A stretch of 64,000 bases of DNA, taken from the NCBI RefSeq assembly GCF_003688285.1, contig NZ_RCNT01000001.1:372001-436000 (forward strand). The letters run 5' to 3'. The position numbers were made by a program, and so were the translations under genes. The notes under the pieces are model-generated. The model ran no database searches. It worked only from the letters and a program-made list of their open reading frames with translations, and was not told the DNA's origin. Shown here in pieces: positions 43,401 through 51,786 of the stretch (the stretch's first letter is position 1; every line of letters begins with the position of its first letter). Origin of the DNA: Rhodophyticola porphyridii (GTDB lineage: Bacteria > Pseudomonadota > Alphaproteobacteria > Rhodobacterales > Rhodobacteraceae).

Positions 43401-43744
43401 TTGTCAGCTTTGTGCGCAGCGGGGCCTGGGATGCCGAGACAAGCGTTTGGGAATACGCTTGGGAGCTTCGGACCCTTCGAACCCTACTGGAGCCGGGCGA
43501 CGAGGTACCATGGCGAGAGGCCTATGCAGAGATTGATAACAACGACCACTACCGCGTGAACCTCCATCGTAGGATCGGAGAGGTTCGGGTTACACAACCC
43601 GTCCTGGCAGGTCTGGCGTTGAACGAGCTTTTTCTACTTGCCCTGTTTGCGCCGGTCATTGGCGTTCTCTGGTCGCGCGCGCGAGCAGGGCAAATATCTG
43701 CGATCAGGTTTCAGGATGAAAAGCGGGCCTCTGTAAAGACATGA
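40403..43744 (+). CDS. Large membrane protein with DUF3857 and transglutaminase domains
   Basis: A 1113-residue protein. The N-terminal roughly 440 residues carry hydrophobic segments (about 40-62, 75-97, 238-258, 268-286, 420-440) flanking a PH-like soluble region with YWRATLSWDAIETVD. The second half has a DUF3857 domain (about 465-660) and a transglutaminase-like domain with an intact triad: Cys744 in GYGDCKDKA, His787 in FDHAI and Asp802 in FVDPTS. One more helix is at about 1075-1095. DUF3857-transglutaminase proteins are usually periplasmic with a simple signal peptide; the multi-span N-terminal half is unusual. It is a lone gene between two IS remnants. Function is unknown. Confidence 0.85.
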   Translation: MTGAQSVDLQEGDETSPIEITEADRAALSLRFSREALATNGAALIGSVSLGLFALAEGAAYAFAGLASGGGAIHSSAAITLTVGVTCLFIAYLSAFKVGEYWPFATGKTTPFFCLIDGLTAGPVQYVLENGGITSNLALEEDCMHFASLKAPQRRGRYLYWFRGCNHFVYRVCRDEAEAERLHTEAKRLHATADPNGFDMRAVDGWATATVPAARVHAILSADAKNRGVKAPEVRPVLTTIGLTAGGFATLLVIALAGWYHAQFNSTRAALAVFAVTLAICVIIDLRIHARQLPPWRHVGGLIHGLLRGIDWGKTAARCDGAGLHMQRQYWRATLSWDAIETVDRFDGHMLVTTRDGRKIVTPYLLDAAQHVKSSRLERGLGPWHNPKADPAPQPQKDSLGRWRPILAWVLFFLLALSLFNMVSAAPARAELLRDPAVPSWVDTLDLEPWDQTTDPGVRTPYLLYDRQILLQDGGYREVRRSMVAASDRGFLENAGQISLHVDPSSEMAVLHRLWIHRDGEVIDQTDITFTQLRRERGLAFGYVTGREEHVAHILGLRVGDVVETIWSVDATPSIFSDEFYSAIYPSPPGEGAIGRTRLLVPDDRAIEIRVPDRFAATYSTTQGEDMAEHIWLRTGEAEDTMNGPRPASWDVSNDPVQVSTFTGWSQVVEGLMLAYRARPNLLPPDLQDVVTAIAQETVDPDMRASLALRLVQDRVRYLSVSIGEGGWIPRDPATTWTSGYGDCKDKALLLVSILGKLDIDADVVLVDFSRGRALPRSLPTPYAFDHAIVRIRDAVGDWFVDPTSVLQGGVGRHIRIHDFAFALPLSVGSYGLVPVTEQGLNQPTHEVTQDFTFHDEGEIAAELVVTESFWAEEADARRFSYEGADMATFRDDYEDWYRGRFPGATVTRFEVEDDRDANMIRLVQTYQLPRAEFAEGGLWTDLNHFGYAVAGELRELDEDEVFAGPTDFGDPVHARHRIIMRNLPAPLTAPGHVRFENDVVSFVRSGAWDAETSVWEYAWELRTLRTLLEPGDEVPWREAYAEIDNNDHYRVNLHRRIGEVRVTQPVLAGLALNELFLLALFAPVIGVLWSRARAGQISAIRFQDEKRASVKT

Positions 43745-43800
43745 TGTATACGCCCCGATTTGCGCTGAACACTAACATAATCCACATCGGCCGAAGGATC

Positions 43801-43902
43801 CGTTTTTTGCGCCGCCCGCATTTGAGCCTCGACGGGCTCACCCCGCGGGAGTATCACCCACGGTCAAGAGAGGACCAAACCCTGAACAGAGCTAACCTAT
43901 AA
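43801..43902 (+). pseudogene. C-terminal remnant of an IS3-family transposase (OrfB)
   Basis: An open stretch reading RRPHLSLDGLTPREY followed by RSREDQTLNRANL and a stop. The RPHxSLxGLTPxEY pattern is the end of the rve integrase domain of IS3-family OrfB proteins. Only about 30 residues remain; no start or N-terminal domain is present. The recombinase remnant starts right after it. Confidence 0.7.
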
Positions 43903-43929
43903 ACGCGGACTCCAAGGGGAGCAGGTCAG

Positions 43930-45222
43930 GTTACCCAAAGCTTCAACACGGCCACCAGCATGGGGCGGCTGACTCTCAACATGCTGCTCAGTTTTGCCCA
44001 GTTCGAACGTGAGGTCACGGCAGAGCGCATCCGCGACAAGATCGCAGCCTCAAAACGCAAGGGCATGTGGATGGGCGGAAGCGTTCCACTTGGCTATCAG
44101 CCGGATGGCCGAACGCTGAAGATCGACGAGGATGAAGCGAACACGATCCGGACGCTTTACGACCTCTATCTGAAACACGGCATCTTACGAGAGTTGAAAG
44201 AGCGGGCAAAGCAACTTGACCTCAGGTCCCGGTAGCGTAACCGGGCGGGTGGTCGGATATCAGGGGGAAAACACTTTGATCGTGGTCACCTCCAGCACGT
44301 CCTTAGCAACCCGGTCTATGCCGGACGCATCCGTCACAAACAGCAGGTGTATGAAGGGCAGCATCCTGCGATCATTGATCCTGAGATCTGGGACACGGTT
44401 CAGGGTATGCTGCAAGGCAGGGCCTCCATCGTACGCGATTCAGTAAAAAAGGCATCAACATCTCTGCTGGCTGGAAAGCTCTTCGATGAAACTGGCGATC
44501 GCCTGACACCCAGCCACAGCCGCAAGAACGGCAGGCGCCTGCGCTATTACATCTCTCATCGGCTGGTGAAGGATCGGAGCCAAAAGCATCCGGATGCCTG
44601 GCGTCTGACGGCAGAGCAACTGGAAAGCCTGATTGCCGATGTCATCCGCAAGAAACTCGGCCAACCCGACATCGTCACAACGTTGATCCGAGAAATGTCC
44701 GCGTCCGAAATTGCCGCCAGATCGGCTGCTCTCAGTGAGTTCCAGCAGGCATCGCAACATCTGAATCTGGTCGACCGCGCTGATTTGACCCCCGGAACCC
44801 TCACGGTCCGGTTGAGTACCTGTGAACTCTCCAAGGCCCTCGACTGTCATACGGACCGGATCAATGGAGACGAACTGACCCTGACATCGCCCTTCCGGAT
44901 GCGCCGGCGCGGCGTGGAGTTGAAGCTGCATCTGGGCGATGTACCGCCGGAGGTCGATCGGACGCTCGTTCAGAATATCGTCAAAGCCCAAAAATGGTTG
45001 GCCATGATCATCCAGGGCAAGACATTTGCAGAGATCGCAGAAACCGAGGGCACATCAAAACGCCGCGTCCAGGACGTGATCGATCTCGCAATGCTGGCGC
45101 CGGACATCCTCGATGCCATCGCCAATGGCGAACAACCCGAGGGCCTGACCTCCGACTATCTCGTCAAGTTAGGCGTCCCGGCAGTCTGGACAGATCAGCG
45201 CGACTTGTTCGCCAGCCTCTAG
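43930..45222 (+). pseudogene. Large serine recombinase, catalytic domain lost, in-frame TAG
   Basis: A recombinase of the large serine family (resolvase, Recombinase and coiled-coil domains). The catalytic N-terminal domain with the nucleophile serine is missing; the frame begins at VTQSFNTATSMGRLT, just after the IS3 remnant. It runs through EREVTAERIRDKIAASKRKG, then hits TAG at 44233-44235 and continues in the same frame (GGKHFDRGHLQHVLSNPVYAGRIRHK ... to ...DLFASL). Apart from that stop and the truncation, the reading is clean to 45222. It cannot catalyse recombination. Confidence 0.85.
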
Positions 45223-45404
45223 GCCAGGATCTCCCCTCATCCTCCAAACTCGTACCGCCGGAATGGCACACCGAGACTGCGGCCTGAAATCGGCCGGTTC
45301 TGCGCTCACGTTCGGGTCTCTGTCTGAAATCCCGCAGGCCAAGCGTCGGAAAGCGCGCGACAATACTGCGGCGCTCTCACGTCGTCAGAAAATGCGGGAA
45401 AGGC

Positions 45405-45479
45405 TGGCTGGGGTGGTAGGATTCGAACCTACGGTACACGGTACCAAAAACCGCTGCCTTACCGCTTGGCTACACCCCA
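45405..45479 (-). tRNA. tRNA-Gln (anticodon TTG)
   Basis: A 75-base gene with encoded CCA. Acceptor TGGGGTG pairs with CACCCCA; the anticodon loop TTTTGGT carries TTG; the T-arm GGTTCGAATCC is standard. Its 3' end faces the recombinase remnant, which is the orientation expected if an element once used this tRNA as a target, though no duplicate of the 3' end was seen. Confidence 0.95.
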
Positions 45480-45491
45480 ACTGTGACGCGC

Positions 45492-45520
45492 TAGTTACGC
45501 GGTGACGGCTGCGGGATCAA
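45492..45520 (-). promoter_or_regulatory. Putative tRNA-Gln promoter
   Basis: TTGATC (45515-45520) and TAACTA (45492-45497) on the minus strand, spaced by 17 bases, with the tRNA 5' end 12 bases further on. Confidence 0.55.
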
Positions 45521-45556
45521 GACCCCGAAGCGACAAATTTGCCCGGCCCTGCAGCC

Positions 45557-46882
45557 CTATTCCTGAGGCGCTTCGCGACGAAGCAGGTCATCCTCCGGAA
45601 GCGCTTCGCGCTCGGCTTCGATGATTTCCTGCAAGGCCTTGGTCTCCTCCGTCCCGACATCCTGAACTTCGACCCGCTCGGGCGTCCTGGACGGTTTGTC
45701 GCCCGGACGCGCGTCGGGCTGCGCGGGGCCGGTCGGGCCCGGACCGATCAGGCGATAGGTGGGTTCCGGCAGGTTGATCCCGGCCTCTTCCAGCCGCGCC
45801 TTGACCACACGGATCGCCTCGCCCTTGGCCATGCCGATGCCCGTTTCATGCTGCATGATCCAGCCTGCGGCGGTGATGTTTATGGTGCTGTCGCCCACCT
45901 CCTCGACCCATACGGCAGGGCCGGGGGCAGCCAGCACAAAGGGCAGTTCGGCCAGGGCATCCATCATGATCCGCTGTGCCTCTGCGATATCGGCATTGGG
46001 GTCGATCCCGAAGGTGAAAGTGAAGCGGCGTTCGTTGTTTCGGGTGTAATTGATGATCTTGGCCTTGAAGACCGTCGAGTTGGGAATTCGGATATGGTTG
46101 CCATCGAGGCTGAGCAGGATCGTCGCCCGGCTTGTCAGGCGGATCACATGGCCCAAGTCGCCCTCGATCTCGACCAGATCCTTGGGGCGGAAAGGTTGCC
46201 GGATCGACAGCATGATGGATGATATGAAGTTTTCCACCGTGTCCCGGACGGCAAATCCGATCGCCAGCCCGACGATGCCGGCCGCACCCAGAATGGTGCC
46301 GAGAAGGGCGGTTGCGTTCAGCAGATCCAGTGCCAGAACGACCGCGGCGATCGCGAAAATCAGACGGATGACCTGCCGGTAGATATCGGCGATGAACGCG
46401 TTTGGCGCGATGCTGTCCCAGGGCCGTTTCATCCGGGCGATGAACAGCCCCAGAAGAAAGACCAGGATGCCGGCGGTCGCGGCCACGAGGATCAGAGGCA
46501 GAAATGCGATGAACTGTTCGAAGCGGGCGCGAATGCGGTCGATGGCGGGGTTCAGACGCTGCACAACATCGGTGGTTTCCGTCACCTCGTTTTCGATCGC
46601 CACGACGCCCTCGACCCGGCCGACCAGCCCGTTCAGGGCTTCGATCTGGGTCGCCTCCAGCGCGGTGCCGCGCAAGGTGACGATACCGTCGGCGACCGAA
46701 ACGCTGACCTGCTCGTATCCGTCAAGCTGGCGCAGGATATCGCGGATGCGCTCCGCGATGGCGGCGTCCTGCCGGGCATCGTTTTCGACCGAGATCGTCC
46801 CATCGGGCTGTTGGCCGGTTTCCTGTGCGAAACCGGCGAAAGGCAGCACAAGGCAGAGCCAGAGGATCAGGATAAAGCGCAT
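45557..46882 (-). CDS. BON-domain mechanosensitive channel (MscS family)
   Basis: A 441-residue channel. It has a signal peptide (about residues 1-19), then a BON domain (about 40-110, with SVADGIVTLRGTA), two helices (about 122-148 and 168-190), and the MscS pore helix region GAAGIVGLAIGFAVRDTVENFISS followed by the beta domain (DLVEIEGDLGHVIRLTSRATIL). The last 60 residues are Pro-rich and acidic. BON domains bind phospholipid or other envelope components. It probably releases solutes at low osmolarity. Confidence 0.93.
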   Translation of the reverse strand: MRFILILWLCLVLPFAGFAQETGQQPDGTISVENDARQDAAIAERIRDILRQLDGYEQVSVSVADGIVTLRGTALEATQIEALNGLVGRVEGVVAIENEVTETTDVVQRLNPAIDRIRARFEQFIAFLPLILVAATAGILVFLLGLFIARMKRPWDSIAPNAFIADIYRQVIRLIFAIAAVVLALDLLNATALLGTILGAAGIVGLAIGFAVRDTVENFISSIMLSIRQPFRPKDLVEIEGDLGHVIRLTSRATILLSLDGNHIRIPNSTVFKAKIINYTRNNERRFTFTFGIDPNADIAEAQRIMMDALAELPFVLAAPGPAVWVEEVGDSTINITAAGWIMQHETGIGMAKGEAIRVVKARLEEAGINLPEPTYRLIGPGPTGPAQPDARPGDKPSRTPERVEVQDVGTEETKALQEIIEAEREALPEDDLLRREAPQE

Positions 46883-46946
46883 GGGTGTAACGGGCGTTTG
46901 TCAGAAATACCCCGCCTGTCTAGGCCGATTTCCCATGCGGGGAAAG

Positions 46947-48443
46947 TCAGATCGTCTGATCGTAGTCGCCCACCGACTGCTCGGTCCGGATCACCGCATC
47001 CAGATCGGCAAAGATCGCGCGCATCTGCGCGTCGCTTTCGGGACTTTCGCAGACAACGACCAGATTGGGCGTGTTGGACGAGGCGCGGACCAGCCCCCAG
47101 CCCCCGTTTTCCAGCATCACCCGGGCACCGTTCACCGTCACCACATCGGCGATCTTGACCCCGCCGAGGCTGCCGCCACCGGCATGACGCGCAACCAGTT
47201 TCTTAACCAGCCTGTCGAGCACCTGATACTTTTCCGTATCGGCGCAGTGGGGCGACATCGTCGGGGTTGCATAAGTCACGGGCAGGGCGCGGCGCAGATC
47301 GGCCATGGACATCTCCGGGTTGCGATCCATCAGTTTGCAGATCTCCACCGCCACGCGCATGCCGCAATCATAGCCGCGGCCGATCGGCTCGGCCAAAAAG
47401 TAATGGCCGGATTTCTCGAACCCCGCCAGCGCGCCCAACTCATGGACCCGGCGTTTCATGTGGGAATGGCCGGTTTTCCAGTAATCGGCCTTGGCGCCAT
47501 GTTTTCTCAGCTCGGGGTCCGAGGCGAAAAGCCCGGTGGACTTCACATCCGCGACAAAGGTCGCGCCCGGGTAGAGGCGCGCCAGATCGCGGGCCATGAT
47601 CACGCCCATTTTGTCGGCGAAGATCTCTTCGCCCTCGTTGTCCACCACCCCGCAGCGGTCCCCGTCCCCGTCGAAGCCAAGCGCGAAATCCGCGCCGCTG
47701 TCTTTGACGCTGGCTGCCATGTCGTGCAGCATTTCCATCGCTTCGGGGTTCGGATTGTAATGCGGAAAGGTGTAGTCGAGCCTGTTATGGGACGGGATAA
47801 CCTCAACCCCCATCCGCGCGAACAGTTCCGGTGCAAAGGCCGACGCGGTGCCATTGCCGGTGGCGCAAACCACGCGCAGTTTCCGGGTCATCGTGAAATC
47901 ACCTACCAGATCGTCAAGATAGGCCTCCCGCACGCCGGATACGAACTCATAGCCGCCGCCTGCGCGGGCCACGCCTTGGCCGCCCATCACGATGTCGCGC
48001 AGCTCTCCCATCTCGTCAGGCCCGTGGGTCAGCGGCCGCTGAAAGCCCATCTTGACGCCGGTCCAGCCATTGGGGTTGTGGCTTGCGGTGACCATGGCGA
48101 CGGCGGGGGCGTCCAGATGGAACTGGCTGAAATAGGCCATGGGGCTAAGCGCCGGGCCTATATCCCTGACCTGGATGCCGGCCTGTATCAGCCCGACGAT
48201 CAGCGCGTTTTTCACCGATAGAGAATAGTCGCGATAGTCGTTTGCGACAGCGATCACCGGGTCGACACCGCGTGCGTGCATCTGGGTGCCGAGACCAAGA
48301 CCAAGGGCCGTGATGCCGGGCAGGTTGATTTCGTCGGGGAATTTCCACCGCGCGTCATATTCGCGGAAGCCCGTTGGCGCGATCATCGGCTGGTACAGAA
48401 ATTCCCAGGTGTTCTGCGCCACTTGGTTGAGGGGTTTCGACAT
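46947..48443 (-). CDS. Phosphomannomutase/phosphoglucomutase
   Basis: Alpha-D-phosphohexomutase that interconverts hexose 1- and 6-phosphates for polysaccharide precursors. The 498-residue product has the phosphoserine loop TASHNP (119-124, Ser121), the metal loop DGDGDRCGVV (near residue 260), the sugar-binding EPIGRGYD-type region and the C-terminal phosphate-binding domain VRASSNTPNLVV. It is the last gene of the kpsT-kpsE-kdsA cluster, 20 bases after kdsA, which suits a role in capsule or LPS sugar supply. Confidence 0.94.
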   Translation of the reverse strand: MSKPLNQVAQNTWEFLYQPMIAPTGFREYDARWKFPDEINLPGITALGLGLGTQMHARGVDPVIAVANDYRDYSLSVKNALIVGLIQAGIQVRDIGPALSPMAYFSQFHLDAPAVAMVTASHNPNGWTGVKMGFQRPLTHGPDEMGELRDIVMGGQGVARAGGGYEFVSGVREAYLDDLVGDFTMTRKLRVVCATGNGTASAFAPELFARMGVEVIPSHNRLDYTFPHYNPNPEAMEMLHDMAASVKDSGADFALGFDGDGDRCGVVDNEGEEIFADKMGVIMARDLARLYPGATFVADVKSTGLFASDPELRKHGAKADYWKTGHSHMKRRVHELGALAGFEKSGHYFLAEPIGRGYDCGMRVAVEICKLMDRNPEMSMADLRRALPVTYATPTMSPHCADTEKYQVLDRLVKKLVARHAGGGSLGGVKIADVVTVNGARVMLENGGWGLVRASSNTPNLVVVCESPESDAQMRAIFADLDAVIRTEQSVGDYDQTI

Positions 48444-48463
48444 CTGGAAGGCTCCACCAAGGG

Positions 48464-49297
48464 TTAAAGGCGAATGGGATCGGCTTTCGCAAGCTGGTCG
48501 AATTGCATCAGACTGACGACAAGCGCGGGCATGTCGTCAAGCTTGACCATGTTGGGCCCATCCGAGGGGGCCGTATCCGGCGCCTCGTGGGTTTCGATGA
48601 AAACCGCCGCGATGCCGAGCGCGACTGCCGCGCGCGCCATGACCGGGGCAAATTCCCGTTGTCCGCCGCTGCTGTCTCCCTGTCCGCCGGGTTGGGCGAC
48701 GGCGTGGGTTGCATCCATCACGACCGGGTAGCCGCCCCGTGCCATGATCGGCAGGCTGCGCATGTCGGTGACCAGCGTGTTGTATCCGAACGAGACGCCG
48801 CGTTCGGTTTGCAGAATGCGCGTGTTGCCGGTGCTTTCGACCTTGGCCACCACATTCGCCATATCCCATGGGGCGAGAAACTGGCCCTTTTTGATATTGA
48901 TCGCGGCGCCTGTCTTGCCCGCGGCCAGCAACAGATCGGTCTGACGGCACAAAAACGCGGGGATTTGCAGGATGTCGGCCACCTCGGCCACGGGCGCGCA
49001 TTGATCGGGGGCGTGGATATCGGTCAGCACGGGGCAGCCGAACCTGTCCTTCACGCCCTGCAGGATCGCCAGCCCCTCCTCGACGCCAACCCCGCGCTCC
49101 CCGCGGACGGATGTGCGGTTGGCCTTGTCGAAACTGCCCTTGAACACATATTGCGCCCCGGCCGCGGCGCAGACCTCGACCATCCGTCCGGCAATCATCT
49201 GTGCGTGATCCGCACTCTCCAGCTGGCACGGGCCGGCGATGATCGTCAAAGGCAGATCATTGCCGCAGGCGACCGGTCCGATGTCGATTCTTTTCAT
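48464..49297 (-). CDS. kdsA: 3-deoxy-8-phosphooctulonate synthase
   Basis: Condenses phosphoenolpyruvate with arabinose-5-phosphate to make Kdo-8-phosphate for lipid A-core or capsule. The 277-residue TIM barrel includes IIAGPCQLESAD with a Cys where metal-independent enzymes have Asn, so it is probably the metal-dependent class. FKGSFDKANRTS, VLTDIHAPDQCAPVAEVADILQIPAFLCRQTDLL and SGGQREF are all standard. It starts 4 bases after kpsE. Confidence 0.95.
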   Translation of the reverse strand: MKRIDIGPVACGNDLPLTIIAGPCQLESADHAQMIAGRMVEVCAAAGAQYVFKGSFDKANRTSVRGERGVGVEEGLAILQGVKDRFGCPVLTDIHAPDQCAPVAEVADILQIPAFLCRQTDLLLAAGKTGAAINIKKGQFLAPWDMANVVAKVESTGNTRILQTERGVSFGYNTLVTDMRSLPIMARGGYPVVMDATHAVAQPGGQGDSSGGQREFAPVMARAAVALGIAAVFIETHEAPDTAPSDGPNMVKLDDMPALVVSLMQFDQLAKADPIRL

Positions 49298-49301
49298 GTT
49301 G

Positions 49302-50957
49302 CTACGCAGATATCTGTTCGCGGAGGATTGAGGCTGTCATCGATACCAGCAGGTAAATGCCAGAAAAGACCAGGAAGGCAAGCAGCGTGTTTTCAAACGC
49401 ACGGGGGTAGGCGGGCTCGTCGGGCGCCACGGGGTAGACGCCGATCGACAGGTAAAGTGACTGGCGGTTGGCCTCAAGGCGGGCGGTTTCCATCTGCTGC
49501 AGGGACTGCGCCAGCATAAGCTGCCGGGTTTGCAGATCGGCCTCCGCCACGATCAGTTCCGAGGAGATCCGCGCCAGTGAGACCTCACCGTCATCAGTGT
49601 CGGTCAGGCCCCCCCGCAACTCGGCAAGCAGCGCCTCCAGCCGGGCGATATTGCGTTCGGCAACCTCCACCCGGGTCTGGTTCGGCCGGGCATTGCTCAG
49701 CAACTCCAGCAATCTCAGGCGTTCCTCCTGCAACTGAAGCTCGAAGGTGGAGATCTGCTGGAATACGGTGCTCACCTCGGCCTCGGCGCTCAGAACGCCG
49801 CGCTGTTCCTGCAATTGCAGGACCCGTTGCTGCGCCTGGACCATCCGGGCCTCGGCGTCGTTGAAGCTGGTATTGGCGTCGGCCATCTGCGCTTCGCGTA
49901 CGCGTTGCGTCATCTGGTCGACCCGCTCCTCGGCATAGTCGATCAGGGCTGCGGCATAGGCCTGGCTGCTTTCCGGGTCGGCGGCAATAACCTCCATCCG
50001 CAGCAAGCCCTCGGTCGGATCATAGCCGATGTTCAGGTGCTTCAGGTAGGTGTCATACATGTCCTCGTCCGTGGCATCCGGGGCCAGACGGGTCAGCGGG
50101 TCGATCCTCTCGTCCGAGAAATGCGCACGGAACCCAAGCTCGGAATCCAGCCGCAGCATCGCCTCGCGGCTTTCCAGATAGCTTTGAACGGTGATGCTTT
50201 CCTGCACCGTGGCAAAGCTGGTACCGCCCAGAAGCCCGCCCAGACCGCCGGCAGAGCCGCCGCCTTCGGATTTCTGGATCACGAATTCCGAGTGCGTTGC
50301 ATAAAGAGGCGTGGCCACGTTGAAGAAATAGTACCCAACCAGCATCGTCGGCAGCATCACGAAGAACATCAGCCGCACGCCCAGCAAAACGAGGCGCTTG
50401 CGCCGTCTGGCCGCAATATCGCGCTGCACGCGCATGATTTCGCTGGCGCGGGTGCTTTCGTCATAGGGTGCGGTGGCGGGTCCGGGGGGCGCCGGCTGGC
50501 GCACGGTCGCCGGAAGGTTCGGCTGTGCTGCATTTGCGGCGGCCTTGGCGCCCTGATCGTCATTCACGATCAGTTCCAGCATATTGGTGCGGGCGAACGG
50601 GTCGATCCCCTGAGCCCGCAGCAAGCGCACGGCGTCGAAATCGGAGGCCGGGCGCAGGCCGTGTTTCTGAGCGGTGCGGCGCGCCATGCGCAATTGCCGC
50701 CCGGTCAGGCCTTCCTGACGGATCGCGGCCAGTTGCTGCTCCATGGGGATCGCGCCGGGTTCGGCGTTCTGAGGCGCGTCGGTGGCGCCCTGGTCGTTCG
50801 CCTGCGCATGGGCCGCGGATCCGGGAAAGGCGGTGTCGCCGAACCCGTCGTCCATTTCACCCAGAAGATTGTCGTCCGCGGGCTGGGAAGGCGTTGCCTG
50901 CGCGTGACCGGCCCCCCTGCGGATGCGGAATTTCTTACCCTTGGGTTTCATAATCAT
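49302..50957 (-). CDS. Capsule polysaccharide export protein, KpsE-like
   Basis: Inner-membrane polysaccharide co-polymerase-like exporter (Wzz/KpsE group). The 551-residue product has a long cytoplasmic N-terminal extension of about 180 residues with low complexity, TM1 (about 186-208), a periplasmic part with coiled coil (about 320-480), and TM2 near the end (FLVFSGIYLLVSMTASI). ATG 50957 overlaps the kpsT stop; 50951 and an in-frame start at 51005 are alternatives. Capsule export with KpsT/KpsM and an outer-membrane KpsD is inferred; the partners KpsM and KpsD are not in the window. Confidence 0.88.
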   Translation of the reverse strand: MIMKPKGKKFRIRRGAGHAQATPSQPADDNLLGEMDDGFGDTAFPGSAAHAQANDQGATDAPQNAEPGAIPMEQQLAAIRQEGLTGRQLRMARRTAQKHGLRPASDFDAVRLLRAQGIDPFARTNMLELIVNDDQGAKAAANAAQPNLPATVRQPAPPGPATAPYDESTRASEIMRVQRDIAARRRKRLVLLGVRLMFFVMLPTMLVGYYFFNVATPLYATHSEFVIQKSEGGGSAGGLGGLLGGTSFATVQESITVQSYLESREAMLRLDSELGFRAHFSDERIDPLTRLAPDATDEDMYDTYLKHLNIGYDPTEGLLRMEVIAADPESSQAYAAALIDYAEERVDQMTQRVREAQMADANTSFNDAEARMVQAQQRVLQLQEQRGVLSAEAEVSTVFQQISTFELQLQEERLRLLELLSNARPNQTRVEVAERNIARLEALLAELRGGLTDTDDGEVSLARISSELIVAEADLQTRQLMLAQSLQQMETARLEANRQSLYLSIGVYPVAPDEPAYPRAFENTLLAFLVFSGIYLLVSMTASILREQISA

Positions 50958-51594
50958 ATAGCCTTTTTGCTTCTTCGAGCGTGTCGAAGGAATAAAGCTG
51001 ACCATCCTTCAGGACGGCCGCGCGGCGTGCAAACTTCTCAAGCGTCTTGGCCTGGTGCGAAACGATGATCACCGTGGCCGAGCGCAGCCTGTCGGCGAGG
51101 ATGCTGCCGGCGCGGCGGTTGAACTCGGGGTCGGTCGACTGCGGCATGCCCTCGTCGATCAGATAGACATCGAAATCAAGCGCCAAAAGCAATGAGAAGT
51201 TGAACCGCGCCCGCATTCCCGACGAATACGTGCCGACCGGCATGTCGAAATACTCCTCGATGCCGCAAAGCCAGCGGCAGAACGCCTCCACGTAATCGGG
51301 GTCAAGCCCGTAAAGCTGCGCGATGTAACGGCTGTTTTCGGTGGCTGACAGCCGGGTCACCACGCCGCCCATGAACCCAAGCGGGAAAGACACCCGGCAG
51401 GCGCGCACGATCTCGCCCTCATCGGGCTTTTCCAGCCCCGCGATCATGTTGATCACCGTGGTCTTGCCGGTGCCGTTCGGGGCGAGGATGCCTAGCGAAT
51501 ATCCCAGGTCCACGCGGAACGACGCACGGTCAAGGATCACCTTGCGCTGCGTACCGGTCCAGAAGGACTTCGAGACATTGATGAATTCGAGCAA
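50935..51594 (-). CDS. kpsT: Capsule polysaccharide ABC transporter ATP-binding protein
   Basis: A 219-residue ATPase of the ABC-2 polysaccharide exporter family. Walker A is APNGTGKTTVIN (about residues 38-49), the signature lies in YSSGMRARFNFSLLL, and Walker B in VYLIDEGMPQ. It is the first gene of the operon and would energise the missing permease KpsM. Its stop overlaps the kpsE start. Confidence 0.93.
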   Translation of the reverse strand: MLEFINVSKSFWTGTQRKVILDRASFRVDLGYSLGILAPNGTGKTTVINMIAGLEKPDEGEIVRACRVSFPLGFMGGVVTRLSATENSRYIAQLYGLDPDYVEAFCRWLCGIEEYFDMPVGTYSSGMRARFNFSLLLALDFDVYLIDEGMPQSTDPEFNRRAGSILADRLRSATVIIVSHQAKTLEKFARRAAVLKDGQLYSFDTLEEAKRLYDYETQG

Positions 51595-51671
51595 GTGATT
51601 GCCCCGCTGCTGCCAGATCTGCCACCATCCGCCCCGTCATTGTGCGCAAGGACTGGATGGCACAAGTGCTA

Positions 51672-51688
51672 GTGCCCCAATTGGGCAC
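51672..51688. repeat. Small inverted repeat upstream of kpsT
   Basis: GTGCCC and GGGCAC with a 5-base spacer, about 80 bases before the kpsT ATG. It could be an operator or an attenuator-like hairpin; no specific match recognised. Confidence 0.3.
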
Positions 51689-51786
51689 CATTATGTCCGC
51701 GATCGCCCCGCGTTCCAAGCCCGATGCGAGATTTGTGGCATCAAGATGGCACAGAAAACGCCTATTAACCTTAACAAAACGGTAAT

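Noticed and set aside
39323-45404. Direct repeat of the tRNA-Gln 3' end marking the far side of an island
   Set aside because: No second copy of the T-arm or acceptor sequence was seen on the left side, so island ends could not be set.
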